Positions 32,340 to 40,935 of a stretch of 64,000 bases of DNA are shown here, one piece after another (the first letter of the stretch is position 1; each line of letters starts with the position of its first letter). The stretch lies in assembly GCF_017310505.1 (NCBI RefSeq), contig NZ_CP065957.1, positions 2,170,001-2,234,000 of the forward strand. The letters run 5' to 3'. The translations under genes were made by a program, and so were the position numbers. Source of the stretch: Methylacidiphilum caldifontis. GTDB taxonomy: Bacteria; Verrucomicrobiota; Verrucomicrobiia; Methylacidiphilales; Methylacidiphilaceae. The notes beneath the pieces were generated by a model, which was given only the letters and a program-made list of their open reading frames with translations, was not told the DNA's origin and searched no databases.

Positions 32340-34085
32340 TTACATTTCTTGAAGTGCTTCGATGCCAAGAAGATTAAGTCCTAAGGCAAGGGTTTGAGCG
32401 GTGCATTCGCAGAAGGCGATCCGGCGTTCTCTTATATAGGGTGTGGGTGCTCCAAGAACAGGACAAAGTTCATAAAACTTATGAAAGTCCTTGGCCAAGG
32501 AATACAAATAGTTGCATAAATGGTGCGGAGAGTTTTCTTCAATTGCAAGGTTCAGTGCATATTTAAAACTTAATAGAGTTTTGAGTAATTCTATTTCCTG
32601 GGGTTGAAGTTCTTCGGTTTCAAATTTTAAAGATGTAAATCCAAGGGTAGAATAGTAACCCTGGGAAGAGGCTTTTTTTAAAATAGAACAGATTCGTACA
32701 TGGGCATTGATAAGGTAAGGTGCGGTGTTGCCATCAAAGGAAAGAAGTTTTTCCCATTTGAAAATATAATCGAGGATACGGTTTTGAGAAAGATCAGCAT
32801 ACTTTAGAGCTCCTACACCGACAGCTCTAGCGATTTCTCTTTTTTTTTCTTCAGATAGATCCTTTCGTTTGGCTTCAATGAGCTCATAAGCCCGGTTTTC
32901 TGCTTCCTCAAGAAGTTCTCTAAGCTTTATCGAAGTGCCTTCTCTTGTTTTGAGTGGCTTTTTGTCTTCTCCAAGTATAGAACCAAAGTAGACATGTTCC
33001 AACCGAACATTAATCCCCAAAATTTGAGCAAGGGCAAAGAGTTGACTGAAATGGAGTTTTTGTCTTGCATCGGTAACGTAAATAATTCTTTGGGCATTCC
33101 AATTTTGTATCCGGAAAAGCAGAGTCGCTATGTCTGTTGTGGCATAAAGAAATGCACCGTCACTTTTGCGAATGAGCATGGGCTTGTCGGTTAATTCGGG
33201 AAAATCTTTTCCAAAAAAAACGCAAACAGCTCCTTCACTCTGTTGGGCTATCCCCTTTTTAAGGAGCTCTTCGACAATTTGGCCAAGCATGGGGTTATAA
33301 AAACTCTCTCCCAGGGAAAAATCGAATTTTACGTTTAATCGTTTGTAAATTTTGTCCAATTCTCCAAGGGAAGCGTTGACGAAATTTGCCCAAAGCCTTG
33401 TGTTCTCAGCATCTCCAGACTGTAATTTTTGCAACTCTTTTTTTGCTTCTTCTCTTAGTTGTCCAGAGTCGATAGATTCTTTCTGGATTTTTACATAAAG
33501 TTCTTCGAGGTATTCCAGGGGTCTTGTGAGCAGGTCGGACTCATTACCATATTTTTTGTATCCCAAGATAACCATTCCAAACTGTGTTCCCCAATCTCCA
33601 AGATGATTATCGGAAATAACGCGGTGGCCTAAAAACAAGTTTAATCTACGCAGGACATCTCCAAGAATTGTACTCCGAAGATGGCCCACATGTAACTGCT
33701 TAGCTATATTTGGACTCGAAAAGTCCAGGACAATGGTCTGGGGTTCTTTTGTCTGCTCGATCCCCAGCCGTGGATCGGAGCGCATAGCTAAAAAGGCCTT
33801 AAGATAGGCATTGGGTTTTACTTTGAAATTTAAAAACCCATTGCCTCCTACCTCAGGATGAAAAATAACAGAGCTTTCTCCCATGGCATTGGCTAATTCT
33901 AAAGCTAATTTCCTTGGATTTTCTTTGAGTGCTTGGGCGATAACAAAGGCGATGTTGCTTTGAAAGTCACCAAAAGAAGGGTTGGAACAGGGTTCGACAA
34001 TCGGGCTAAAGGGAATGTCCTGACCAAACTTTTGGTCAAGGGCGTTTTTCAATGATTCTAAAATCAAATCGAGAGGGAATTTCAT
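32340..34085 (-). CDS. argS: Arginyl-tRNA synthetase
   Basis: A 581-residue class-I synthetase. An N-terminal additional domain (about 1-110) is followed by the HIGH-type motif in SPNIAKQLHVGHLRST near 125-140, DNHLGDWGTQFG near 160, and a catalytic core with AFLYATTDIATLLFR-like segment (DGAFLYATTD) near 315. As usual for ArgRS there is no canonical KMSKS; its place is taken by DKKPLKTREG near 385. The C-terminal anticodon-binding helices include YADLSQNR near 440. Attaches arginine to tRNA-Arg. Stands alone with about 170 bases to the kinase gene downstream. Confidence 0.95.
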   Translation of the reverse strand: MKFPLDLILESLKNALDQKFGQDIPFSPIVEPCSNPSFGDFQSNIAFVIAQALKENPRKLALELANAMGESSVIFHPEVGGNGFLNFKVKPNAYLKAFLAMRSDPRLGIEQTKEPQTIVLDFSSPNIAKQLHVGHLRSTILGDVLRRLNLFLGHRVISDNHLGDWGTQFGMVILGYKKYGNESDLLTRPLEYLEELYVKIQKESIDSGQLREEAKKELQKLQSGDAENTRLWANFVNASLGELDKIYKRLNVKFDFSLGESFYNPMLGQIVEELLKKGIAQQSEGAVCVFFGKDFPELTDKPMLIRKSDGAFLYATTDIATLLFRIQNWNAQRIIYVTDARQKLHFSQLFALAQILGINVRLEHVYFGSILGEDKKPLKTREGTSIKLRELLEEAENRAYELIEAKRKDLSEEKKREIARAVGVGALKYADLSQNRILDYIFKWEKLLSFDGNTAPYLINAHVRICSILKKASSQGYYSTLGFTSLKFETEELQPQEIELLKTLLSFKYALNLAIEENSPHHLCNYLYSLAKDFHKFYELCPVLGAPTPYIRERRIAFCECTAQTLALGLNLLGIEALQEM

Positions 34086-34190
34086 AAGGATCTCTATTTT
34101 TTTTATAAGGCCAATCTAAAATCTTTTTACAAATATGACTGGAAAGAAAAAAGAGGCGAGGTAAAAATTTTAAAACAAGCTCTATTTTAC

Positions 34191-34217
34191 TTGACATAGG
34201 CTAAAATTTTTTAAGAT
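34191..34217 (+). promoter_or_regulatory. Candidate promoter of rpsT
   Basis: A perfect -35 TTGACA (34191-34196) is followed after about 15 bases by TAAGAT (34212-34217), a 4 of 6 match to the -10 consensus. The rpsT ATG is only 11 bases after it, so transcription would begin at or next to the start codon. Spacing is short, hence moderate confidence. Confidence 0.4.
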
Positions 34218-34228
34218 TAATTCTTCCT

Positions 34229-34498
34229 ATGCCCAATACAAAATCGGCTGAAAAACATTTACGGAAAAGTTCAAGGAAAAGAATTTTTAATCTGAAAGCA
34301 AAAAAAGAACTTAAAGAGCATCTTAAACAGCTTAAAGATTTGATGGAAGCCAAAAAGAAGGATGAGGCATTAGCCTTTTTTCCTAAAATTCAATCCTTGC
34401 TCGATCGGTTAGTAAAGAGAAAAAAGCTTGTCGCTAATAATGCAAATCGTAAAAAAAGAAGAATATTAGAAAAAATATCAAAAATAAACGGTTCTTGA
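34229..34498 (+). CDS. rpsT: Ribosomal protein S20
   Basis: An 89-residue basic helical protein of the small subunit that binds 16S rRNA. Seen: PNTKSAEKHLRKSSRKRIFNL at the N-terminus, and LVKRKKLVANNANRKKRRI near the end, matching S20. Length is normal. There is no Shine-Dalgarno before the ATG, and the candidate promoter sits so close that the message is probably leaderless or nearly so. It precedes map and the ribosomal/rpoA block but probably has its own terminator. Confidence 0.93.
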   Translation: MPNTKSAEKHLRKSSRKRIFNLKAKKELKEHLKQLKDLMEAKKKDEALAFFPKIQSLLDRLVKRKKLVANNANRKKRRILEKISKINGS

Positions 34499-34514
34499 AT
34501 TCCTTGATCTTATG

Positions 34515-34555
34515 GTTTAATTATATTAAACTTTACCATTATATCAATTTTTTTT
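34515..34555 (+). terminator. AT-rich hairpin and T-run after rpsT
   Basis: GTTTAAT (34515-34521) pairs with ATTAAAC (34525-34531) around a TAT loop; an eight-T run follows at about 34548-34555. The stem is weak in GC and the T-run is displaced, so it is a plausible but not certain terminator between rpsT and map. Confidence 0.4.
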
Positions 34556-34571
34556 ACCCATTAATCCAACC

Positions 34572-35351
34572 GTGATTCCCATTAAGAGAGGTAGAGACAT
34601 TGAGGCGATGCGGCGCAGTTGCCGTGTAGTTACTGAAGTTATCGAAAAAATTAAACAGGTTCTTGCTCCAGGCATCACTACTGCCGAAGTGGATCAATAT
34701 GCCGCCCATGTTATCCAATCCTATGGGGCTAAAAGTGCGTTTCTTGGGTACAGGGGTTTTCCAGGAAACATCTGTATATCCATTAACGAAGAAGTAGTTC
34801 ATGGGATTGGAGGAAAACGCAAAATCTGCTATGGTGATCTTGTCAAACTCGATGTAGGTATTGTGCTGGATGGTTGGATTGGGGACACCGCAAAAACTTA
34901 TCCGGTTGGAACGGTCGATGTCGAAGATTTGAGGTTAATGGAGGTGACAAGTACCGCCCTTATGGTGGGAATAGCTCAAGCGCGTGTGGGGAACAGGGTA
35001 GGTGATATTTCTTCAGCCATAGAGAGGTATGTGTTAGAGCAGGGATTCCAGGTTGTCAAAGATTTTGTTGGTCATGGCGTTGGTCGTAAACTTCATGAAG
35101 AACCACCTATTCCTAATTTTGGTAAGGCAGGCCATGGGCCAAAGTTAAAAGAGGGTATGATCCTTGCCATAGAGCCGATGGTCAATCGGGGTACAGCAAA
35201 GGTGTTAATCCTTCAAGATGGTTGGACAGCGGTGACAGAAGATAGGCAAAGGTCGGCTCACTTTGAGCATACTGTATTGGTCACAAAGAAAGGACCTGAA
35301 ATTTTGACTTTGTTGGAGAAAGATATAGAGTTAGATTGTTGTATACATTAA
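34572..35351 (+). CDS. map: Methionine aminopeptidase, type I
   Basis: A 259-residue enzyme that removes the initiator methionine. Metal ligands and surroundings are all visible: KLDVGIVLDGWIGDTAKTY near 95-112, FVGHGVGRKLHEEPPIPNF near 170-188, LAIEPMV near 202 and AHFEHTVLV near 236. The start is GTG at 34572; no strong ribosome site is seen. The gene precedes rpmJ as it commonly does in the alpha operon region of bacteria (map-infA-rpmJ), here without an adjacent infA. The C-terminal tail (LEKDIELDCCIH) is slightly longer than usual. Confidence 0.95.
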   Translation: MIPIKRGRDIEAMRRSCRVVTEVIEKIKQVLAPGITTAEVDQYAAHVIQSYGAKSAFLGYRGFPGNICISINEEVVHGIGGKRKICYGDLVKLDVGIVLDGWIGDTAKTYPVGTVDVEDLRLMEVTSTALMVGIAQARVGNRVGDISSAIERYVLEQGFQVVKDFVGHGVGRKLHEEPPIPNFGKAGHGPKLKEGMILAIEPMVNRGTAKVLILQDGWTAVTEDRQRSAHFEHTVLVTKKGPEILTLLEKDIELDCCIH

Positions 35352-35428
35352 AAAACTCTTGAATTTTTTTCTTTTTTGAATATTTAAGACCTTCTGCATT
35401 TATTTATTAAATAACTCTAGGAAAGACA

Positions 35429-35545
35429 ATGAAAGTAAGAGCTTCAGTCAGAAGAAGAACGGCTGATTGTCAAGTCGTTCGAAGAAAAGGTAGAATTTAC
35501 ATCATAAACAAGAAGAATCCTCGATTAAAACAAAGACAGGGATAA
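35429..35545 (+). CDS. rpmJ: Ribosomal protein L36, zinc-free form
   Basis: A 38-residue protein starting [20 protein letters not shown] and ending NPRLKQRQG, which is the L36 pattern. Three of the four zinc ligands (Cys/Cys/Cys/His) of the usual form are absent; only one Cys remains, so this is the C-minus type. It sits between map and rpsM as expected. AGGA lies 8 bases upstream of the ATG. Confidence 0.93.
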   Translation: MKVRASVRRRTADCQVVRRKGRIYIINKKNPRLKQRQG

Positions 35546-35570
35546 TTTTTATCTGAAAGGGTAAATCACC

Positions 35571-35966
35571 ATGGCCAGGATATTGGGAGTCGAAATACCG
35601 GGAAACAAGCCTTTAATTTCAGCTCTTCCTGTTATATATGGGATAGGGAGATCTCGAGCTAAACTCATTTGTGAGCAAGCTGAACTCAATCCTCAAATGA
35701 GGGCAAAGGATTTGACCAATCAGCAGATCAACCGGATCATACAGGTGATTGAAGAGAATGGGTTTGTTATTGAAGGCGACTTAAGAAGAGAGATTCAACA
35801 GAATATTAAAAGGCTTCAATCCATCCGTTGTTATAGGGGAATAAGGCATATCAGAGGTCTTCCTGTAAGAGGACAGAGAACTTCAACCAATGCCCGGACA
35901 AGAAAAGGTCCAAGAAAGACTATTGGGGTTGTAAGAAGAAAAGAAGCCAAGAAAGGAAAAGTTTAA
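35571..35966 (+). CDS. rpsM: Ribosomal protein S13
   Basis: A 131-residue small-subunit head protein contacting 16S rRNA and the tRNAs. Typical stretches are [27 protein letters not shown] near 26, and the conserved C-terminal [28 protein letters not shown]. Length slightly above the common 118-126 because of a Lys-rich tail. Part of the rpmJ-rpsM-rpsK-rpsD-rpoA-rplQ operon. Confidence 0.96.
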   Translation: MARILGVEIPGNKPLISALPVIYGIGRSRAKLICEQAELNPQMRAKDLTNQQINRIIQVIEENGFVIEGDLRREIQQNIKRLQSIRCYRGIRHIRGLPVRGQRTSTNARTRKGPRKTIGVVRRKEAKKGKV

Positions 35967-36017
35967 ATGTTCCATCGAAGGACAAGATTATAAAATCTAA
36001 TGTAAAACGAGGATGCG

Positions 36018-36554
36018 ATGGCGGATAACAATCAAGAAAAGAAAGTTAAAGCTAAAGAGGGAAATTCCCAGCCAACGGCTAGTGATTCAGCCGAGAAGAA
36101 GCAGGGGGTAAAGAAAAAAGAAAATCAAGGGGAGGTTGTTTCTTCGACTGTTTTGTTGAATCAAGAACAAGAGAAAGTAAAGATCCCTAAAGTTCGTGCA
36201 AGCAAAGCGATATATAATGGGATAGTGAACATTTTGGCGACATTCAATAATACGATTGTGACGATCACTGATATGTCAGGAAAAACTATCGCTTGGTCTA
36301 GTGCAGGAAAATGTGGATTCAGAGGAACAAAAAAGTCAACAGCTTATGTAGCCCAGCTTGTTGCCCAAGATGCCGCAAGGCAGGCTATGGGTCATGGCAT
36401 GAAAGAAGTTATTGTAAAAGTTAAGGGTCCAGGAACAGGCAGGGAGTCGGCGATAAGGGCCCTTCAGGCTGTGGGTTTGGAGGTTACATCGATACTTGAT
36501 GTGACACCCATACCCCATAACGGCTGTCGACCCAAAAAGCAACGAAGGGTATAA
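36018..36554 (+). CDS. rpsK: Ribosomal protein S11 with long N-terminal extension
   Basis: A 178-residue protein; the S11 core (about 62-178) has [54 protein letters not shown] and the end [13 protein letters not shown]. The common bacterial form is about 129 residues. Here about 50-60 extra residues rich in Lys, Glu, Gln and Ser precede the core. The ATG at 36018 follows AACGAGGATGCG, with GAGG 5 bases upstream, so the extension seems to be translated. Part of the S13-S11-S4-rpoA-L17 operon. Confidence 0.95.
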   Translation: MADNNQEKKVKAKEGNSQPTASDSAEKKQGVKKKENQGEVVSSTVLLNQEQEKVKIPKVRASKAIYNGIVNILATFNNTIVTITDMSGKTIAWSSAGKCGFRGTKKSTAYVAQLVAQDAARQAMGHGMKEVIVKVKGPGTGRESAIRALQAVGLEVTSILDVTPIPHNGCRPKKQRRV

Positions 36555-36577
36555 TATTATAAAAGGGAAAGAAAGTC

Positions 36578-37186
36578 ATGGCGAAGTACATCGGTCCAAA
36601 GGCAAAAATTTCGAGACGTTTCAATGTCGCTCTGTTTGGTCCCAATAAGGCGTTGGAGCGTAAACCTTATCCTCCTGGTATCCATGGTCAAAGGACAGGC
36701 AAAAAGAAAACTGATTATGCGATTGCCTTGGGGGAAAAGCAAAAGTTAAGGTTTATGTATGGGATTACGGAGAGGCAGTTTAATCGTTATTTTAACATTG
36801 CCCATAAGAAAAAAGGGGTAACCGGAGAGGTTCTTCTCCAGATTCTTGAAGAAAGGTTGGATAACGTGGTTTATCGGTTGTGTTTTGCAACAAGTAGGAT
36901 GGAAGCCAGGCAGCTGGTTAATCACGGTCATATTTTTGTCAATGGTAAAAAAGTGAATATTCCAAGTTTCAGGACTAAGCCAGGTGATGTGATCGAGATT
37001 TGCCCCAGACCTCAATCAAGGAAACTTGCTTTACGTAATCTTGAAGCGATGAAAGGGGTGAAGATTCCCGATTGGCTTTCTTTGGAAGCAGATAATCTTA
37101 AAGGGATGGTTAAGAGAGTTCCCACACGGGATGAAATACAACCCATTGTCAACGAACAGCTTGTTGTTGAATTTTACTCGAAATAA
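36578..37186 (+). CDS. rpsD: Ribosomal protein S4
   Basis: A 202-residue rRNA-binding primary assembly protein. Seen: MAKYIGPKAKISRRFN, PPGIHGQRTGKKKTDYAIALGEKQK near 28, YGITERQFNRYF near 62, the S4 RNA-binding domain with RLDNVVYRLCFATSRMEARQLVNHGHIFVNGKK near 90, and the C-terminal VPTRDEIQPIVNEQLVVEFYSK. No zinc-type Cys cluster at the N-terminus. GGGAAAGAAAG precedes the ATG. S4 usually autoregulates this operon. Confidence 0.96.
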   Translation: MAKYIGPKAKISRRFNVALFGPNKALERKPYPPGIHGQRTGKKKTDYAIALGEKQKLRFMYGITERQFNRYFNIAHKKKGVTGEVLLQILEERLDNVVYRLCFATSRMEARQLVNHGHIFVNGKKVNIPSFRTKPGDVIEICPRPQSRKLALRNLEAMKGVKIPDWLSLEADNLKGMVKRVPTRDEIQPIVNEQLVVEFYSK

Positions 37187-37242
37187 TACATACAAGTTGA
37201 GAAAAATCATTAATATCCTTTGTGAAGGAGTTTTAGGGTGTT

Positions 37243-38256
37243 ATGGCTATACGTTTAGGAAGATTTGAAATGCCCCGTTCCATCATTAAAGATGAAACGG
37301 TATCGAATGCGACATTTGGTAAATATATTATAGAACCTTTTGAATCTGGGTATGGTCATACTCTAGGTAATTCTTTGCGCCGTATTCTATTGTCTTCTCT
37401 GGAAGGAGCGGCTATATCTTCGGTTAAAATCGATGGGGTCATGCATGAGTTTACGACTATAGAAGGTGTCGTTGAAGATGTCGTGGACATTGTTTTAAAC
37501 CTTAAAAAAGTGTTGATTAAAATGCCAGATAGGCAGACACGGGTTTTTCGCATCGATGTTGTCAAAGAAGGTGCTGTTAGTGCTGGGGATATTCAAGTTG
37601 ATCCCGGGGTAGAGATTGTCAATCCCGATCAACTGATCTGCACACTAGATAAAAAACAGCATTTTGTTATGGAGCTTGAAGTCAAGGTGGGCAGAGGTTT
37701 TCTTTTGAGTGAGTATAACAAAAAACAGGATCAGTCGATTGGTGTTATTCCGATCGATTGTCTTTTTTCTCCGGTCCGACACGTGAAATATGCGGTTGAA
37801 AATACTCGGGTGGGACAAAGGACTGACTACGATCGGTTGATTTTCGAGATATGGACGGATGGGAGGATTAATCCTGATGATGCTTTAGTTCAATCAGCTG
37901 CGATCTTGCAGCATCATCTTGATATTTTTGTGCAATATGGCAAAGAACCGGTTGAATTTGAAAAGCCCAAACCTCCTATTAAAGAAGAAGAAAACAGGCT
38001 TCGTAAGATCCTTAATATGAGTGTAAATGAAATTGAGCTTTCAGTTAGAGCTGCCAACTGTTTAAACAATGCGAACATAACAACGGTTGGCCAGCTGGCA
38101 ATGAAGACAGAAGCCGAAATGCTCAAATATAGGAATTTTGGGAAAAAATCCTTGAACGAGATTAAAGAAAAACTGGCTTCTCTTGGTCTTTCCTTGGGGA
38201 TGAAATTTGATCCTAGTCTTCTTGAGCAGACTGAAGAGAAAGTATTTAAGGAATAA
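37243..38256 (+). CDS. rpoA: RNA polymerase subunit alpha
   Basis: A 337-residue subunit. The N-terminal assembly domain has PFESGYGHTLGNSLRRILLSSLEGAA near 32-57 and IDCLFSPVRHVKYAVENTRVGQ near 168. The C-terminal domain (about 255-325) that contacts UP elements and activators has NELSVRAANCLNNANI and FGKKSLNEIKEKLASLGLSLG. AAGGAG lies upstream of the ATG. Length is typical. Confidence 0.97.
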   Translation: MAIRLGRFEMPRSIIKDETVSNATFGKYIIEPFESGYGHTLGNSLRRILLSSLEGAAISSVKIDGVMHEFTTIEGVVEDVVDIVLNLKKVLIKMPDRQTRVFRIDVVKEGAVSAGDIQVDPGVEIVNPDQLICTLDKKQHFVMELEVKVGRGFLLSEYNKKQDQSIGVIPIDCLFSPVRHVKYAVENTRVGQRTDYDRLIFEIWTDGRINPDDALVQSAAILQHHLDIFVQYGKEPVEFEKPKPPIKEEENRLRKILNMSVNEIELSVRAANCLNNANITTVGQLAMKTEAEMLKYRNFGKKSLNEIKEKLASLGLSLGMKFDPSLLEQTEEKVFKE

Positions 38257-38283
38257 AAGTTTTTATTTGGTTCAGGAGGGATC

Positions 38284-38682
38284 ATGCGACATCAAAAACG
38301 AACCCAAAAATTAGGTAGGGACTCTCAACATAGATCTGCACTCATTGCGAATTTAGCCACCGAGCTGATCGAACACAAAAGAATCAGAACCACCTTAGCG
38401 AAAGCCAAGGCGTTACGTCCTTTTGCCGAGAAGTTAGTTACTCTTGCTAAAAAGGGAACTTTGCATTCAAGAAGGCTTGTAGTTCAAAAAATCCATAACA
38501 AGAAAGCCGCACGAGTTCTTTTCAGGGATATTACTCCCCTGATGCAAAACAGGATTGGAGGCTATATTCGGATTTACAAAATTGGTCATCGCCCTTCTGA
38601 TGGTGCTGAAATGGCTTTAATTGAATGGACTGAAGGACAGGTAGTTCCAGAAACTTCTCAGAAAGCAGAGAAACCTCAATAA
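38284..38682 (+). CDS. rplQ: Ribosomal protein L17
   Basis: A 132-residue large-subunit protein: MRHQKRTQKLGRDSQHRSAL, TTLAKAKALRPFAEKLVTLAK near 38, and GGYIRIYKIGHRPSDGAEMALIE near 85. The C-terminal extension past the core is short. The ATG has AGGAGG 4 bases upstream. It closes the ribosomal/rpoA operon and converges on ppk with only 25 bases between stops. Confidence 0.96.
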   Translation: MRHQKRTQKLGRDSQHRSALIANLATELIEHKRIRTTLAKAKALRPFAEKLVTLAKKGTLHSRRLVVQKIHNKKAARVLFRDITPLMQNRIGGYIRIYKIGHRPSDGAEMALIEWTEGQVVPETSQKAEKPQ

Positions 38683-38707
38683 ATGTCCTGGAGCTTTTCA
38701 ATTTGCA

Positions 38708-40828
38708 TTAAGGATGGATGGGTTTGATAGTAATTTCTGACTCTTCCTTTCCTTTTGATTGTCTTTGTTGTTCTTTGCGCGCTTTATCCCTGAAATAGAG
38801 CTGAGCCTGAAAAGGTTCTTTGTCGGGCTTTATCCTTTTATATTTTCCATTCGGCAACAGTTCCCTGGCCTTGACGTTATCTGAAAGATAAGCATTGAGA
38901 ATTTCGTTTAGTTTTTCCTTAAGTTTAGGATCTTCTATAGGAAAAACGATTTCGATTCTTCTATAAAAATTTCTTTGCATCCAGTCTGCACTTCCAGAGT
39001 AAAATTCAGGATTACCCCCGTTTTCGAAATAAAAAATCCGGCTGTGCTCAAGAAATCTCCCCACAATACTAATGACCCTAATATTTTCACTCATCTTGGG
39101 GATCCCAGGTCTTAAACAGCATATTCCTCTGACGATCAAATCAATTTTTACCCCTGCACTTGAAGCCGCATAGAGGAGTTGAATAATATCTTCATCAACT
39201 AGTGCATTGATCTTGGCTATAATCCTCGACTTTTTACCTTCTTTGGTATTTTCTATTTCTCTTTGAATGAGTTCTTTTATTCTTCTTGCCATGTTAAAAG
39301 GGGAAACGATGAGCTTTTTGATACCATGAAATCGAGAAAGGCCAGTAAGTATATTAAAAAGGGTCGCTACTTCTTTAGTTATTTCTTCATTAGTAGTAAG
39401 AAGACTAAGATCGGTATATAGTCTTGCAGTGCTTGGATGGTAGTTTCCGGTAGCTAAATGCACATAAAGCCTAATTCCATCTTGATCTTTCCGTATGATT
39501 TCGAGCATTTTACAGTGAGTTTTCAACCCGACGATTCCATAAAGGACATGTATTCCCGCTTCTTCCATGCGTTTTGCCCAAAGTATGTTATTTTCTTCGT
39601 CAAATCTTGCCTTGATTTCGACGAGGGCGGTTACCTGTTTGCCGTTTTGTGCAGCACGGATTAAAGCATGGACGATAGGTGAGTCTCCGCTTGTCCTGTA
39701 AAGGGTCATTCTTATTCCCAGGACAGCGGGATCAACCGCAGCTTTCTGAAGGAGATCGACTATGATCCCGAAGCTTTCGAAAGGATGATGGAGCAGAATG
39801 TCTTCTTTGCGAATAACTTCGAAAAGATCGGGTTTCCCGCTAAGTTCAGCAGGAATGACAGGTGTCCATGGTCTATCTCTTAAATGAGCAAAAGCTTCAT
39901 GATTGCAAATCGATAGGAGATGGAGAAAATTTAAAGGATCGGGATTGCGATAAGAGTCTCGATAATCCAGATGAAGAGCGTTAAGAAGAATTTTTTCTAA
40001 TTCTTTGGGACAGTTGGCTTCAATTTCTAACCGTACGGCGTTTCCCCGATTTCGTTTTTTTAATTCTTCTTCAACGGTTTGCAGTAGGTTTTCGGCTTCT
40101 TCCTCATCGATATAGAGCTCACTATTACGAGTGATTCTAAAGAAGTTAACTGCTTGAATTTCATCACCAGGAAAAAGGGAATCTAAAAAGTTTACAATCA
40201 GTTCACTTAAAAGAATGAATCGGAATCCAGTTTGAGCATTGCTTCCGGGTAGAGTAATCAATCGAGGTAAAATTCTAGGGATTTGGACAATACCGAAGTT
40301 AACTGAGTGAAAGTTATGGGGTCTTTTTAATGTCAAAATGAGATTGAGACATTTATTGACCAGCTGCGGGAAAGGATGGCTTGAATCTACAGCCAATGGT
40401 GTAAGAACAGGAAATATCTCTTTGTCGAAGTAGTTTTTACACCACACTAACTCAGGTTGGCTTAATTCCTTGTGGTTGCATAAAAAAATTCCATGCTCTT
40501 TCAAAGCGGGATTAATTTCTTCGTTCCATATTTTATATTGAGTCTCAACCAGTTCTCTTGTCCTTTTTTCTATTCCTTCAAAAACTTCAAGAGGGGTCAG
40601 TCCATCGGCTGTCTGTTCTTCATTGCCATTTTCTATCTGCTGCTTAATGCCTGCAACCCGAATTTCGAAGAATTCATCCAGGTTAGAGCTAAATATGCAA
40701 AGAAATCTCAGCCTTTCGAGAAGAGGTTGTTTAGGGTCAGCCGCTTCTTCGAGAACTCGAGCATTGAATTCTAGCCAACTCAGTTCTCGGTTGATAAAAT
40801 ACTCAGCTTTGTTAAAGAGGGAAGTCAT
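38708..40828 (-). CDS. ppk: Polyphosphate kinase 1
   Basis: A 706-residue enzyme that polymerises ATP gamma-phosphate into polyphosphate. N-terminal domain: FINRELSWLEFNARVLEEA near 11, then FSSNLDEFFEIRVAG near 50. Catalytic domains show LLHHPFESFGIIVDLLQKAA near 345, TLYRTSGDSPIVHALI near 378, VEIKARFDEENNI near 402 and the phosphohistidine in GLKTHCKM near 437. Further on are HLATGNYHPSTARLYTDL near 455 and SADWMQRNFYRRIE near 610. Length is normal for PPK1. The Lys/Gln-rich tail is non-conserved. Confidence 0.95.
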   Translation of the reverse strand: MTSLFNKAEYFINRELSWLEFNARVLEEAADPKQPLLERLRFLCIFSSNLDEFFEIRVAGIKQQIENGNEEQTADGLTPLEVFEGIEKRTRELVETQYKIWNEEINPALKEHGIFLCNHKELSQPELVWCKNYFDKEIFPVLTPLAVDSSHPFPQLVNKCLNLILTLKRPHNFHSVNFGIVQIPRILPRLITLPGSNAQTGFRFILLSELIVNFLDSLFPGDEIQAVNFFRITRNSELYIDEEEAENLLQTVEEELKKRNRGNAVRLEIEANCPKELEKILLNALHLDYRDSYRNPDPLNFLHLLSICNHEAFAHLRDRPWTPVIPAELSGKPDLFEVIRKEDILLHHPFESFGIIVDLLQKAAVDPAVLGIRMTLYRTSGDSPIVHALIRAAQNGKQVTALVEIKARFDEENNILWAKRMEEAGIHVLYGIVGLKTHCKMLEIIRKDQDGIRLYVHLATGNYHPSTARLYTDLSLLTTNEEITKEVATLFNILTGLSRFHGIKKLIVSPFNMARRIKELIQREIENTKEGKKSRIIAKINALVDEDIIQLLYAASSAGVKIDLIVRGICCLRPGIPKMSENIRVISIVGRFLEHSRIFYFENGGNPEFYSGSADWMQRNFYRRIEIVFPIEDPKLKEKLNEILNAYLSDNVKARELLPNGKYKRIKPDKEPFQAQLYFRDKARKEQQRQSKGKEESEITIKPIHP

Positions 40829-40935
40829 CGAATTTCAACTTATTCCCGGTATTATCGTCTTTCAAGAGCAGAAAACCATAGAATAAAAACAGCCCTTTCT
40901 TTTTTTTATTAAGAAAACCTTAAGCCTAGAATTTA

